Positions 36,581 through 44,786 of a stretch of DNA of 64,000 bases are shown here, one piece after another. The notes below the pieces were generated by a model. It had not been told where the DNA came from. It did no database searches and was given only the letters and a program-made list of their open reading frames with translations. A program made the translations under genes and the position numbers. This DNA comes from a bacterium. GTDB taxonomy: Bacteria; Patescibacteriota; Minisyncoccia; Phycocordibacterales; Phycocordibacteraceae. The first letter of the stretch is position 1, and every line of letters starts with the position of its first letter. Location of the stretch: NCBI GenBank assembly GCA_030651285.1, contig JAUSCN010000020.1:1-64000 (forward strand). Direction: 5' to 3'.

Positions 36581-36606
36581 GCCTACCATTAGACGATCTG
36601 GCAATT
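36581..36606 (-). pseudogene. Duplicated 5' fragment of tRNA-Gln
   Basis: CCTACCATTAGACGATCTGG followed by CAATTA repeats the first 20-odd bases of tRNA-Gln (acceptor strand and D-arm, 36431-36455) in the same orientation. The rest does not fold as a tRNA. It sits about 130 bp upstream of the intact gene and looks like a tRNA remnant. Confidence 0.7.
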
Positions 36607-36641
36607 ATAGTAACCGCACCACAAACCTTCCTGGCAATAAC

Positions 36642-36660
36642 GCGGCGCGGAGCGCCGCGC
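36642..36660. repeat. GC hairpin
   Basis: CGCGGCGC/GCGCCGCG with a GGA loop, an 8-bp perfect stem, without a T-run. It lies in the 36453-36715 gene-free interval. Confidence 0.6.
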
Positions 36661-36715
36661 ACTTCACGCACGATACTCGAAAATCGCCCTTTATTCAACC
36701 ATGACTTTCGGACTT

Positions 36716-36764
36716 CTCTGAAAACAAAAAACCGCTGGAATCCAGCGGTTTTTTGTTTTCAGAG
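36716..36764. terminator. Perfect 24-bp bidirectional terminator
   Basis: 36716-36739 and 36741-36764 are exact reverse complements around one central A. CCGCTGGA/TCCAGCGG is flanked by A-runs and T-runs on the two sides, so it terminates in both directions. It closes the 38.1-36.8 kb gene pair. Confidence 0.9.
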
Positions 36765-36770
36765 CTACTC

Positions 36771-37145
36771 TTAGAAACCCTGTACTGCTGCAGCTGAAGA
36801 AGCAGCAGCCTGATCAAGCCCAGCAGAATCATCGATGGTCTGACTGAGGTCAGACAAGATGTCTGCGGTGGTATTGCCAGGTGAGAGCATGCCCGGTGTC
36901 TGCTCAACTGCCGTGTTCTGCGTGCCAGAAGGCATCGCCTGGCTTCCGTAGAGGTACCAGAGAGCGCCAGCGATGACGATAAGGACAACAGCGCCCACGA
37001 CATACCACGTTTTGTGGGAAGAGTGCTGGCCCATCGGGTCCATACCCATACCGCTCGGCGATCCGCCCTGACCGTTCATTGCCTGATAATTCATACTATT
37101 CGGGGTACTTGGAGAACCCTGATTTACTGGTGGCTGGATGTCCAT
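36771..37145 (-). CDS. Single-pass membrane protein, Met/Gly/Ser-rich N-terminus
   Basis: 124 residues. A polar, Met/Gly/Pro-rich N-terminus (about 1-45), one membrane helix (about 47-66), then a polar Ser/Ala tail. No recognised domain. Lies 19 nt after the coiled-coil protein gene on the same strand and ends in the strong terminator. Confidence 0.7.
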   Translation of the reverse strand: MDIQPPVNQGSPSTPNSMNYQAMNGQGGSPSGMGMDPMGQHSSHKTWYVVGAVVLIVIAGALWYLYGSQAMPSGTQNTAVEQTPGMLSPGNTTADILSDLSQTIDDSAGLDQAAASSAAAVQGF

Positions 37146-37164
37146 GATTGTTCAGTTAAAGAAT

Positions 37165-38106
37165 CTATTGTGCTGTTGTTGTTGCAGTAGTAGTGGCTGT
37201 CGTCGTAGCAGTTCCCCCATTATTGATCCCGGGGATCTTGATGAGTGACTGTACTGAAGCTTGTACGGCTCGGCGCGCTGCGAGCATCGGACCATCGCGA
37301 AGCGCGAAGAGATCCTTGAAGAGGGTTGCGTGCAGCGACTTAAACGCGGAACGGAGATTCTGGATGAGCGCCGTCTGACCATTTGAGGTCGCTGCCGTGG
37401 TTGAAGCCGTTGACGGTACTGTTATTGCAGTAGACGTCGAGGTGTTCAACTCGTAGACCTTAGATGCCTGCGCGATCACTGCGGTGCGTGCAGCGTCGAT
37501 AGCAGTCCGTGCTGCCTGGATAGATGCAGTGGTTGAGGCGACATCTTTTCCAGAAGCGGCGGCAATATCAGCTCGTGCCTGAACCTTCTTCATTATCTCC
37601 TCATGTCGCTCAAGAACCTCCATGAAGTGATCGGTCCACCTCTTGTTAATTTGTGCAAACTGCTTTGCGATACTTTGAGCCCTCTGCTGAATCGCCTTAT
37701 CCTTGATTTCTGTAAGGCGCTGTTCAGCTTTGTGGCGCTGCTCTTCTACACGATTTTTTGCTTCTTCACGCGCAGCTTCCATGCGCTCCTTAGCGGCTTT
37801 CGCGCCATCACGGACTTTTTCTGTCGTCGTGGAATTAGCGAGTACGATCATGCCAGCTCTCTTGTCGATCTCTGGCTTTCGTTCCTTTAATTCTGCACGG
37901 GTCTTAACAGCTTCGGCCTGGCGAACCTTGTCACCAGACTTCGTCTGCATCGCATCGATACGTGCACGCTCCTGTTTCTGCACAAATGCAGCGTCAGTCG
38001 AGCCCGTACCATCCGTTGCCGGCTGACTCTCAGCAAACGCGATTGGTGCTGCGAGAATTAGAGCGGCGGCACTGCCGACGATTCCTATGGTTCTTAATAT
38101 GCGCAT
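37165..38106 (-). CDS. Secreted coiled-coil protein
   Basis: 313 residues from ATG 38106 (MRILRT); an in-frame start at 38118 adds four residues. Signal peptide (IVGSAAALILAAPIAFA, cleavage near residue 26), then a long, highly charged Glu/Lys/Arg/Ala helix (about 60-200) predicted as coiled coil, Thr/Ser-rich linker (about 215-240) and a Thr/Ala tail. No known domain; perhaps a periplasmic or surface structural protein. Confidence 0.78.
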   Translation of the reverse strand: MRILRTIGIVGSAAALILAAPIAFAESQPATDGTGSTDAAFVQKQERARIDAMQTKSGDKVRQAEAVKTRAELKERKPEIDKRAGMIVLANSTTTEKVRDGAKAAKERMEAAREEAKNRVEEQRHKAEQRLTEIKDKAIQQRAQSIAKQFAQINKRWTDHFMEVLERHEEIMKKVQARADIAAASGKDVASTTASIQAARTAIDAARTAVIAQASKVYELNTSTSTAITVPSTASTTAATSNGQTALIQNLRSAFKSLHATLFKDLFALRDGPMLAARRAVQASVQSLIKIPGINNGGTATTTATTTATTTAQ

Positions 38107-38244
38107 ACCTGAATACAATTTTCTTACCTTTAATTAATAAATGTCTGCACCTTACCTAGAAAAGTATAGCATCGGATGGGAGACCTCTGTGAAGACAGAG
38201 TGCATATGCAAAATTTCTTTCACGGGACGCGCTAATATAGCCAT

Positions 38245-38994
38245 ATGATCCGCAGCGTCACGCACCCGCACACCCGAGCACTGCACCGCGCCCATGCGAA
38301 ACGCTACCTCAGAACATGGGTACTCATGGCTCTCACCATGTGCGTCACACTCGCACTTGCGGCATATGGCTACTTCGACACCGTCTCGTGGCCCGAGCTT
38401 GCGAGCGCCGTGCTGAATACCGCCTATCGTCTACTAACTGCATATGTCGTCGCTCTAGTTCTCGGTGTGTCCATCGCACTTCTTGTGAGCTGGAGCCCAT
38501 TCGCTGACTTCCTATTTCCCGTCTTCGATATCTTGCAGAATATCCCTTCGTTCGCTCTCATTCCCATTTTCATCTACTTTTTCGGATACACGAGCGAGAT
38601 GATTATCCTCTTTGCCGTAAGCTCGATCATATGGCCAATACTTTTTGCGGTCATGACCGCAATTAAGAGCGCCCACAAAGACTTGAGCGATGCTGCGACT
38701 ATTTTCGGCGCCCGAGGAATCCGACGCATTCCATTCTTCCTCGCTCCGCTTTCATTTCCTGCCATGCTCACAGGCTCAATAGTCGGTATCGCGATCGGCT
38801 GGGAAGCGATCATCGGTGCCGAGATAATCACGAACGTCGCCGGATTCGGCGATTTCATCAGGAGCGCGAGCATCTCAGGCTTCACCCAGGCCTCGGTCGC
38901 AGGGACGCTCGCAATCCTCGTCATCGTGTTCGCGATAAACCGCCTCGTGTGGGCGCCGCTTCTCGCAGAGAGTAGTAAACGATATGCAGAATAA
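38245..38994 (+). CDS. NitT/TauT-type ABC transporter permease
   Basis: 249 residues, six membrane helices. The cytosolic coupling loop DLSDAATIFGARGIRRIPFFLAP is the EAA motif of binding-protein-dependent permeases (SsuC/TauC/NrtB class). It would import an anion such as a sulfonate, bicarbonate or an unidentified solute. TAATAT ends 6 nt before the ATG. It overlaps the downstream ATPase gene by 11 bp. No substrate-binding protein is next to it. Confidence 0.9.
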   Translation: MIRSVTHPHTRALHRAHAKRYLRTWVLMALTMCVTLALAAYGYFDTVSWPELASAVLNTAYRLLTAYVVALVLGVSIALLVSWSPFADFLFPVFDILQNIPSFALIPIFIYFFGYTSEMIILFAVSSIIWPILFAVMTAIKSAHKDLSDAATIFGARGIRRIPFFLAPLSFPAMLTGSIVGIAIGWEAIIGAEIITNVAGFGDFIRSASISGFTQASVAGTLAILVIVFAINRLVWAPLLAESSKRYAE

Positions 38995-39727
38995 TCCTGA
39001 AATGACACTTGTGCTGTCTCGAGTTTCGGCGGATTTCGCCAGTGACGAGAAAAACGTCCCTGCCCTAAGAGATATAACTTTTTCCGTACGCAAAGGATCG
39101 TTCGTCTCAGTGTTTGGCCCGTCTGGTGCCGGCAAGTCTACACTCATGAGCCTGATCCTCGGACTCATGCCGCATACTACTGGCGAGATCATCCGCAATT
39201 TTTCGAAACCAGCGATGGTGTTCCAAAACTATGCGCTTTTCCCGTGGCTCTCAGCGCTCGACAATGTCGCGTTCGGCCTACGCATGAGCGGCATGAACCG
39301 CAAAGAGCGTGAACGTATCGCGCAAGAGAAGCTAAAAGAAGTGGGGCTCGAGCACCTCGCGAGCCATTACCCCGCCGCGCTCTCGGGCGGCCAGCGCCAA
39401 CGTGTCGGCCTCGCGCGCGCACTCGCAATCTCTCCCGATCTCCTCATCATGGACGAACCGTTTTCAAACCTCGACACCATTACTGCTGAAGCCCTCAAAG
39501 CAGATCTTCTGAAGATCTGGCGCACCTACGGCATGACTGTGATCATGGTGAATCATATCGTTCCTGACACGATCGAACTCGCTGATCAAATCATCGTCAT
39601 CGGCTCACACCCAGGTCATGTTGAGAAAATACTCTCCGTCGACCTTCCCCGCCCACGCGAAACGCGCAGCCCTCAATTCTTCAAACATGTCGATCAGCTC
39701 ACTGAAGTGATTCGTACGATTTCTTAA
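38984..39727 (+). CDS. NitT/TauT-type ABC transporter ATPase
   Basis: 247 residues. Walker A GPSGAGKST, Q-loop FQNYALFPW, signature LSGGQRQRVGLARAL, Walker B LLIMDEPFSNLD, and H-loop VNH, the latter within MTVIMVNHIVPD. Partner of the permease at 38245 by overlap and family. Confidence 0.93.
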   Translation: MQNNPEMTLVLSRVSADFASDEKNVPALRDITFSVRKGSFVSVFGPSGAGKSTLMSLILGLMPHTTGEIIRNFSKPAMVFQNYALFPWLSALDNVAFGLRMSGMNRKERERIAQEKLKEVGLEHLASHYPAALSGGQRQRVGLARALAISPDLLIMDEPFSNLDTITAEALKADLLKIWRTYGMTVIMVNHIVPDTIELADQIIVIGSHPGHVEKILSVDLPRPRETRSPQFFKHVDQLTEVIRTIS

Positions 39728-39746
39728 ACGCCACCTAGAAAACGCT

Positions 39747-41405
39747 TTATTTCCCTCCTTTGCGGGAGTCAGCGGCGCGGATAAATTCTGTGAAAATAGG
39801 GTGCGGGTCGAGTGGGCGCGCCTGAAGCTCAGGGTGAAACTGCGTACCAAGCATGAACGGATGTACCGATTTAGGGAGCTCAGCGATTTCCATCAACACG
39901 CCATCTGGACTGGTGCCCGAGAATGCGAGACCAGCTTCTTCAAGACGCTTCACGTAGTCGTGATTGATCTCGTAGCGATGGCGATGACGCTCCTCCACCA
40001 ACTCTTTCTTGTACGCGGCGCGCGCAATCGTCCCCTTCTTGAGGTAAGCCGGGTAGACACCGAGACGCATGGTGCCGCCGTATTTATTCGCAGCAAGATG
40101 TTTCTTCTGCTCGAGCATGACGTCGACAACTGGATCTGCGGTATTCTTTTTTATTTCAGTCGTGTGCGCGTCTTTAAGGCCGAGCACATTGCGAGCATAT
40201 TCGATCACCATGAGCTGCATGCCGTAGCAGATGCCGAAATATGGGATCTTGCGTTCACGTGCGAACTGAATCGCTTTGATTTTCCCTTCGATACCACTCT
40301 CGCCGAAACCACCCGGGACCAATATGCCGTTACATTTCCCAAGCACCTCCACAACCTTCGCTCCGCCCTTCTCAAGATCTTTCGAATTGATCCAGGTGAT
40401 CTTCGCACGGCGACCCAATTTAGCGGCAGAGAATTTGATCGCCTCGATGACTGAAAGGTATGCATCTGAGAGGACGAAATCGCCCGTATCAAAATATTTT
40501 CCGACGATCGCGATCGAGACTTCCGGCGCATCCACGTTTGCAACTGCGGTCGCAAACTTCTTCCACGCAGTAAGCGAAGCCTTCTTCTTTTCAGTAAGCT
40601 TGAGAGCATCAAGCATCGCATATCCGAGCTTGTCTTTCTCGAAATTGAGCGGGGCTTCATAGATGCTGCTGATATCAGGAGCAGCAATGATGCGGTCTTT
40701 GCGCACATTGCACCAGATTGCGAGCTTCTCTTTGCGTTTCTCGTCGATTGGTTCCTTGGAACGGGCGACGAGGAAGTCTGGCTGCACGCCATAGGAATTA
40801 AGATCACGCACGGCCATCTGAGTAGGCTTCGTCTTCATTTCGCCGAGCGTACCCGGTGTTGGGAGGTACGACACCATCACGAAAAGCACATCGTCCGGGT
40901 ACTTCATTTTGAGCACGCGCGCAGCTTCGATGAAAAGCGCATTCTGGAAGTCGCCAATCGTGCCACCAATCTCGATGACCGATACGCGACTGCCATTGTA
41001 AGCTGCTGCCGCTTCAATACGGTGCAAAATCTCATCACGCACATGCGGAATAGCTTCTACGCATTTTCCGCCGTACTCGAGTGCACGCTCACGGGCGATG
41101 ACCGACTGGTACACCATGCCGCTTGTCATGTAGTCCTCATTGGTGAGGTCGCGCCCAAGGAAGCGCTCGTAGTTGCCCATGTCTTGATCGGTTTCGAGAC
41201 CGCTTCGGAGCACAAACACTTCACCGTGCTCGGTCGGATTCATCGTACCTGCATCGACGTTGAGATACGGATCGATCTTAACCAGGTTTACCGGGTATCC
41301 CTTCTGTTGAAGCAAGAGACCGATAGAGCTTGTGACGACACCCTTCCCGACGCCGCTCATGACGCCACCAAGCACGAATATATATTTGTGACCCTCTTTT
41401 GCCAT
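39747..41405 (-). CDS. pyrG: CTP synthase
   Basis: 552 residues, full length. Amidates UTP to CTP using glutamine. Synthetase domain with GGVMSGVGKGVVTSS, DPYLNVDAGTMNPTEHGEVFV; glutaminase domain with nucleophile elbow GICYGMQ (family: GICLGMQ, here Leu to Tyr) and the His/Glu pair near TQFHPEL. TATAGT ends 7 nt before the ATG. Lies between ABC and ftsX genes. Confidence 0.97.
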   Translation of the reverse strand: MAKEGHKYIFVLGGVMSGVGKGVVTSSIGLLLQQKGYPVNLVKIDPYLNVDAGTMNPTEHGEVFVLRSGLETDQDMGNYERFLGRDLTNEDYMTSGMVYQSVIARERALEYGGKCVEAIPHVRDEILHRIEAAAAYNGSRVSVIEIGGTIGDFQNALFIEAARVLKMKYPDDVLFVMVSYLPTPGTLGEMKTKPTQMAVRDLNSYGVQPDFLVARSKEPIDEKRKEKLAIWCNVRKDRIIAAPDISSIYEAPLNFEKDKLGYAMLDALKLTEKKKASLTAWKKFATAVANVDAPEVSIAIVGKYFDTGDFVLSDAYLSVIEAIKFSAAKLGRRAKITWINSKDLEKGGAKVVEVLGKCNGILVPGGFGESGIEGKIKAIQFARERKIPYFGICYGMQLMVIEYARNVLGLKDAHTTEIKKNTADPVVDVMLEQKKHLAANKYGGTMRLGVYPAYLKKGTIARAAYKKELVEERHRHRYEINHDYVKRLEEAGLAFSGTSPDGVLMEIAELPKSVHPFMLGTQFHPELQARPLDPHPIFTEFIRAADSRKGGK

Positions 41406-41413
41406 GTCAGTAA

Positions 41414-42340
41414 CTATACCTTCAAATACCTATGAATAGCGAGTATCGAAGCTACCGAGCCGAGCACGACACCCGAAAGCATGATAACTGCGAATACGAG
41501 CGGGAAACTGTCCGCGTAGTAGCTCGCCAAGCTGAAGCCACCAAACCAACCAACGGTCTTCGTGCTCGCATACCACGTCACAGGGCCGAGAAGAGCTAAA
41601 ACAATGGACGCCGCAATCACCCCCGTGATGACTCCAGCAACAATAAAGGGACCTTGGATGTAGACATTGCTTGCACCTACGAGCCGCATGACTGAGATCT
41701 CATCTTTTGCGGTGTAAATGGCAAGGCGGATGGTCGCGAATGCGATAAGGACCGAAGCGAGGGCAAAAAGAATGATGACCGCAAAACCGACTTCTCGCGT
41801 CGCACGTATCGCAAGCGTGAGACGATCAATAATCTCTTTATTCTGCGCGTAATTAATGCGGTCGACGATTGAGGTACCATCTGAAGAAAGCGCGGGCGAG
41901 GCCTCGAGAAACTTCACGATGCTTTCGTACTGTGACGGATCTTTAGCTTGTATTTCAAGTGAAGCGTCGAGTGGGTTGCCCCCGAGCTCGTTCAGAGCCT
42001 GGAGCGTGAGCTGGTCGTTTGCATGACGCTCACGGAAAGCCGAGAGCGCTTCATTAGCTGACGTGTATGAAATACTCTGAACCTGTGGCAGCTTCAGAAG
42101 CTGGTCTTTCACCGCAAAGATGTCCGGTTCGCTAGCTGTGGTCACGAAATAGACGGAAACATCAACTTTTTTGCTAATGACATTGAGTGTGTAGGAAAGG
42201 AGAGCTGAAAGGAAGATCAGGGATGCGATGATGGCGAGCGTCACAGTCATGATGAGCACTGTCGCCGCAGAGACTGCGCCACCACGCGTAAAATTCTTTG
42301 CCCCACTCACAAACATTCGCTTTATGACCATCCAGCTCAT
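41414..42340 (-). CDS. ftsX: Cell division protein FtsX
   Basis: 308 residues. N-terminal helix, extracytoplasmic domain (about 55-175) and three more helices of the FtsX/MacB type, with DEISVMRLVGASNVYIQGPFI at the cytosolic loop. Membrane partner of FtsE; signals cell-wall hydrolases during division. It is separated from ftsE by about 120 bp that carry a hairpin, and has its own TATACT box 9 nt before the ATG, unlike the usual overlapping ftsEX. Confidence 0.95.
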   Translation of the reverse strand: MSWMVIKRMFVSGAKNFTRGGAVSAATVLIMTVTLAIIASLIFLSALLSYTLNVISKKVDVSVYFVTTASEPDIFAVKDQLLKLPQVQSISYTSANEALSAFRERHANDQLTLQALNELGGNPLDASLEIQAKDPSQYESIVKFLEASPALSSDGTSIVDRINYAQNKEIIDRLTLAIRATREVGFAVIILFALASVLIAFATIRLAIYTAKDEISVMRLVGASNVYIQGPFIVAGVITGVIAASIVLALLGPVTWYASTKTVGWFGGFSLASYYADSFPLVFAVIMLSGVVLGSVASILAIHRYLKV

Positions 42341-42385
42341 AATAAATGCAGTATATCAGGTGCAGAAACTTCTTGTGTTATAAGC

Positions 42386-42426
42386 GTCGGAATTTCACGG
42401 CGGGAAGCTACCCGCGAAATTCCGAC
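42386..42426. other. Hairpin in the ftsE-ftsX spacer
   Basis: GTCGGAATTTC (42386-42396) pairs with GAAATTCCGAC (42416-42426), with an inner GCGGG/CCCGC stem: about 16 bp in total. No T-run follows it on the minus strand, so it could be a processing or attenuation element separating ftsE from ftsX. Confidence 0.8.
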
Positions 42427-42461
42427 ATCCTTGAAAACATAGTCGTTAACACTTCTTGTTT

Positions 42462-43139
42462 TCATAGGACATACTTCCCAGTCGCATCATCTCGAATGAT
42501 CTTTCCCTGGTCGACTGTTATGACACGCTTTCCGACTGCATCAACCACACCCTTGTTGTGAGTCGTGATGATGATAGTCGTCCCGAGTTCATTGATCTTT
42601 TTAAGTATCTCCACGACCTCGTAGGTGTTGATCGGGTCGAGATTGCCTGTCGGCTCATCAGCAACGATAAGATCAGGCTGATTAATAATCGCACGGCCGA
42701 TAGCGATGCGCTGTTTTTCTCCGCCTGAGAGCTGATCGGGGAAATGCTTTGCCTTGTTTGAGAGGTTCACCAATTCAAGGATGTACGGCACATCGGTTGC
42801 AATCTCTGAGTCAGTACGGCCCGCAGCCTCCATCGCGAATGCAATGTTCTCATATGCGGTCTTATTTGGAATGAGACGGAAATCCTGAAATACCATACCG
42901 ATCTTGCGGCGATAGTGGTGGAGCGCTGAGCTTGGGAGATCATTGATATCGATCGATTCAAAGAACACGCTGCCATTGGTCGGCCTCTCTTCGGCAAGGA
43001 GGAGCTTGAGGAGTGTCGTCTTTCCCGCTCCGGAGTGTCCGACAATAGAAACGAATTCTTTCGGGGCGACAGAGAGAGTTACCTCCTCGAGAGCCGTCGC
43101 ATCTCCGTATCTCTTCGTTACCTTGTCGAAATAAATCAT
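42462..43139 (-). CDS. ftsE: Cell division ATP-binding protein FtsE
   Basis: 225 residues. Walker A GHSGAGKTT, signature LSGGEKQRIAIGRAI, Walker B LIVADEPTGNLD, H-loop THN. The FtsE-type start MIYFDKVTKRYGD and length fit. TACAAT lies 11 nt before the ATG, with an AGGAAG that could act as weak ribosome binding site. Directly downstream of prfB (9 nt), as often seen. Confidence 0.95.
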   Translation of the reverse strand: MIYFDKVTKRYGDATALEEVTLSVAPKEFVSIVGHSGAGKTTLLKLLLAEERPTNGSVFFESIDINDLPSSALHHYRRKIGMVFQDFRLIPNKTAYENIAFAMEAAGRTDSEIATDVPYILELVNLSNKAKHFPDQLSGGEKQRIAIGRAIINQPDLIVADEPTGNLDPINTYEVVEILKKINELGTTIIITTHNKGVVDAVGKRVITVDQGKIIRDDATGKYVL

Positions 43140-43148
43140 GCTTCCTGT

Positions 43149-44024
43149 CTATTGTACCTTAGCCGCGGCGGCTGCGTCTATAAACGCATCTAGGTCGCCA
43201 TCTAATACGCGCTCTGGATTAGAGGATTCAAAATCTGTGCGATGATCCTTCACCATTTTGTACGGATGAAGGACGTATGAACGAATCTGGCTGCCCCACT
43301 CATTTGCTGTGACCGCGGCAATAGAGCGCCCTTTTGCTGCAGCCTGGCGTTCTGCTTCTTCTTTTGCATAAATCTTTGCCTTCAGGAGCTCGAGCGCCTT
43401 CTCACGATTTGCGAGCTGACTGCGCTCGCTTGAAATGTGCACAGAAAGATTTGTCGGTTTGTGAAGGATGCGCACGGCCGTCTCACGCTTATTCACGTTC
43501 TGACCGCCCGCGCCGCCAGCTCGCGCGAATTGTATTTCGAGATCATCCGGCTTGAGCTCCACTTTGTCACTAGCCACAAGCACCGGCAGCACCTCGACGA
43601 GAGCAAAGCTTGTCTGACGCTTTGCGTTTGCGTTAAATGGCGACTGCCGCACAAGACGATGCACGCCGGATTCATATTTCAAGCGCCCATAGGCACCCGC
43701 ACCGTCAATTTCGAGCATGACGTTCCGATAGCCGCCCTGATCGTTCTCGTTAGCATGAAGCTCGCGCACGCGCCAACCCTGCTTCGTAGCATATCCGTCA
43801 TACATGCGGCGGAGCAGACGCGCGAAGTCCTCAGCATCGTCCCCTCCTGCGCCCGCAAGCACTGCGAGCGTCGCATTTCCTCGATCATGCGGGTCGCCAC
43901 CTCCGCCTTCCTTCAAATTCTGGTACTCCTGAATAAGTCGTTGCGCCTGGTCCTTATCCAGCCAGAAATCAGGCGACCCCATCATCGCCTCAAGTTCTGC
44001 CAGCCTCTGTTCATGCTCAGACAT
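43149..44024 (-). CDS. prfB: Peptide chain release factor 2, shortened N-terminal domain
   Basis: Terminates translation at UGA and UAA. 291 residues against about 365 in E. coli. Codon-recognition SPF is in [15 protein letters not shown], and the catalytic GGQ in [13 protein letters not shown]. The missing stretch is in helical domain 1: after [18 protein letters not shown] the sequence runs straight to [18 protein letters not shown]. No frameshift site precedes the gene: TACAAT ends 6 nt before the ATG, so the transcript starts there. Confidence 0.95.
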   Translation of the reverse strand: MSEHEQRLAELEAMMGSPDFWLDKDQAQRLIQEYQNLKEGGGGDPHDRGNATLAVLAGAGGDDAEDFARLLRRMYDGYATKQGWRVRELHANENDQGGYRNVMLEIDGAGAYGRLKYESGVHRLVRQSPFNANAKRQTSFALVEVLPVLVASDKVELKPDDLEIQFARAGGAGGQNVNKRETAVRILHKPTNLSVHISSERSQLANREKALELLKAKIYAKEEAERQAAAKGRSIAAVTANEWGSQIRSYVLHPYKMVKDHRTDFESSNPERVLDGDLDAFIDAAAAAKVQ

Positions 44025-44030
44025 CTCGCG

Positions 44031-44036
44031 ATTGTA
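44031..44036 (-). promoter_or_regulatory. -10 box of prfB, leaderless spacing
   Basis: TG-G-TACAAT (extended -10) on the minus strand, 6 nt before the prfB ATG. Confidence 0.75.
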
Positions 44037-44054
44037 CCAGATTTAGAGACTCAC

Positions 44055-44083
44055 TTGACATATTGTTAATATATGTGTATCCT
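44055..44083 (+). promoter_or_regulatory. sigma70 promoter of the NUDIX gene
   Basis: TTGACA (44055-44060), exact 17-bp spacer, TATCCT (44078-44083). Start site expected near 44090, giving a leader of about 47 nt with AGGAGG before the ATG at 44137. Confidence 0.8.
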
Positions 44084-44136
44084 AGAAATAGGTGTTCACT
44101 GTAATACGGATTCGTTGTAACCACAGGAGGCTGCTC

Positions 44137-44583
44137 ATGCACAGAAAAGACCAGGGCAGACTACCTGAGTCGGTCCTGATATTCGCATACTCCCCGACCA
44201 GAACAGTGCTAGTAAAAGATAAGAAGTTTTTGGAACCTCGCTGGAAACTGCCCGGGGGCGGCGTCGAAACGTCAGACGAAGACCGCACAGAAGCTGCAAT
44301 ACGAGAATGTCGACAAGAGACAGGTATCACGCTCTCTCGTGAAGATTTCCTCTTCTGCACATGGATACAGCATTGTGACGGGCACTATCAATACATATTC
44401 GTCGCGGAAGTGACGGAGGAACAAATTGATTCTCGTCTGAAAATCGGCGATGAGAACGGACGACCAATTCAAGTCGCTGCGTTTGAAACTGCTGAGGTCC
44501 CTACTATGCTCGACCTGCTCGAGAAGCATCGTCCTCTCATTGCAGAAGCATTGGGAACAACGAACGCGTTTGCTGTCAGATAA
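44137..44583 (+). CDS. NUDIX hydrolase
   Basis: 148 residues. Nudix box GGGVETSDEDRTEAAIRECRQETGI, with Glu at the expected positions, though the second REx2EE is RECRQE. Substrate unknown. ATG 44137 (MHRKDQG) is selected over an upstream in-frame ATG (44092) because AGGAGG lies 7 nt before it; the upstream start would fall at the transcription start. It has a conventional promoter and a strong terminator, a self-contained cassette. Confidence 0.9.
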   Translation: MHRKDQGRLPESVLIFAYSPTRTVLVKDKKFLEPRWKLPGGGVETSDEDRTEAAIRECRQETGITLSREDFLFCTWIQHCDGHYQYIFVAEVTEEQIDSRLKIGDENGRPIQVAAFETAEVPTMLDLLEKHRPLIAEALGTTNAFAVR

Positions 44584-44590
44584 CTCAAAC

Positions 44591-44627
44591 GGGCCACCAA
44601 GGATTCATTCCTGGTGGCCCAATTTTT
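44591..44627 (+). terminator. Terminator of the NUDIX gene
   Basis: GGGCCACCA/TGGTGGCCC (44591-44599/44612-44620) followed by AATTTTTATT. Confidence 0.88.
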
Positions 44628-44644
44628 ATTCTCTTTTCTTTCGG

Positions 44645-44717
44645 AGCCGCCTCCCAGGCTTGAACTGGGGACCTACTGCTTACGATGCAGTCGCTCTACC
44701 AACTGAGCTAAGGCGGC
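44645..44717 (-). tRNA. tRNA-Thr (CGT)
   Basis: Acceptor GCCGCCT/AGGCGGC, anticodon stem ACTGC/GCAGT with loop ATCGTAA (anticodon CGU), T-arm CCCAG-TTCAAGC-CTGGG. CCA is not encoded (TCCG follows). Confidence 0.93.
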
Positions 44718-44786
44718 GTCCTCCATTTCTACCACACAAACCGCATCTGAAAAAGATGTGGTGCGGCTTGCGGACCTGTCGAGAGA

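Noticed and set aside
36581..36606. A second functional tRNA-Gln
   Set aside because: Only the 5' portion matches; the sequence after the D-arm cannot form anticodon and T-arms.
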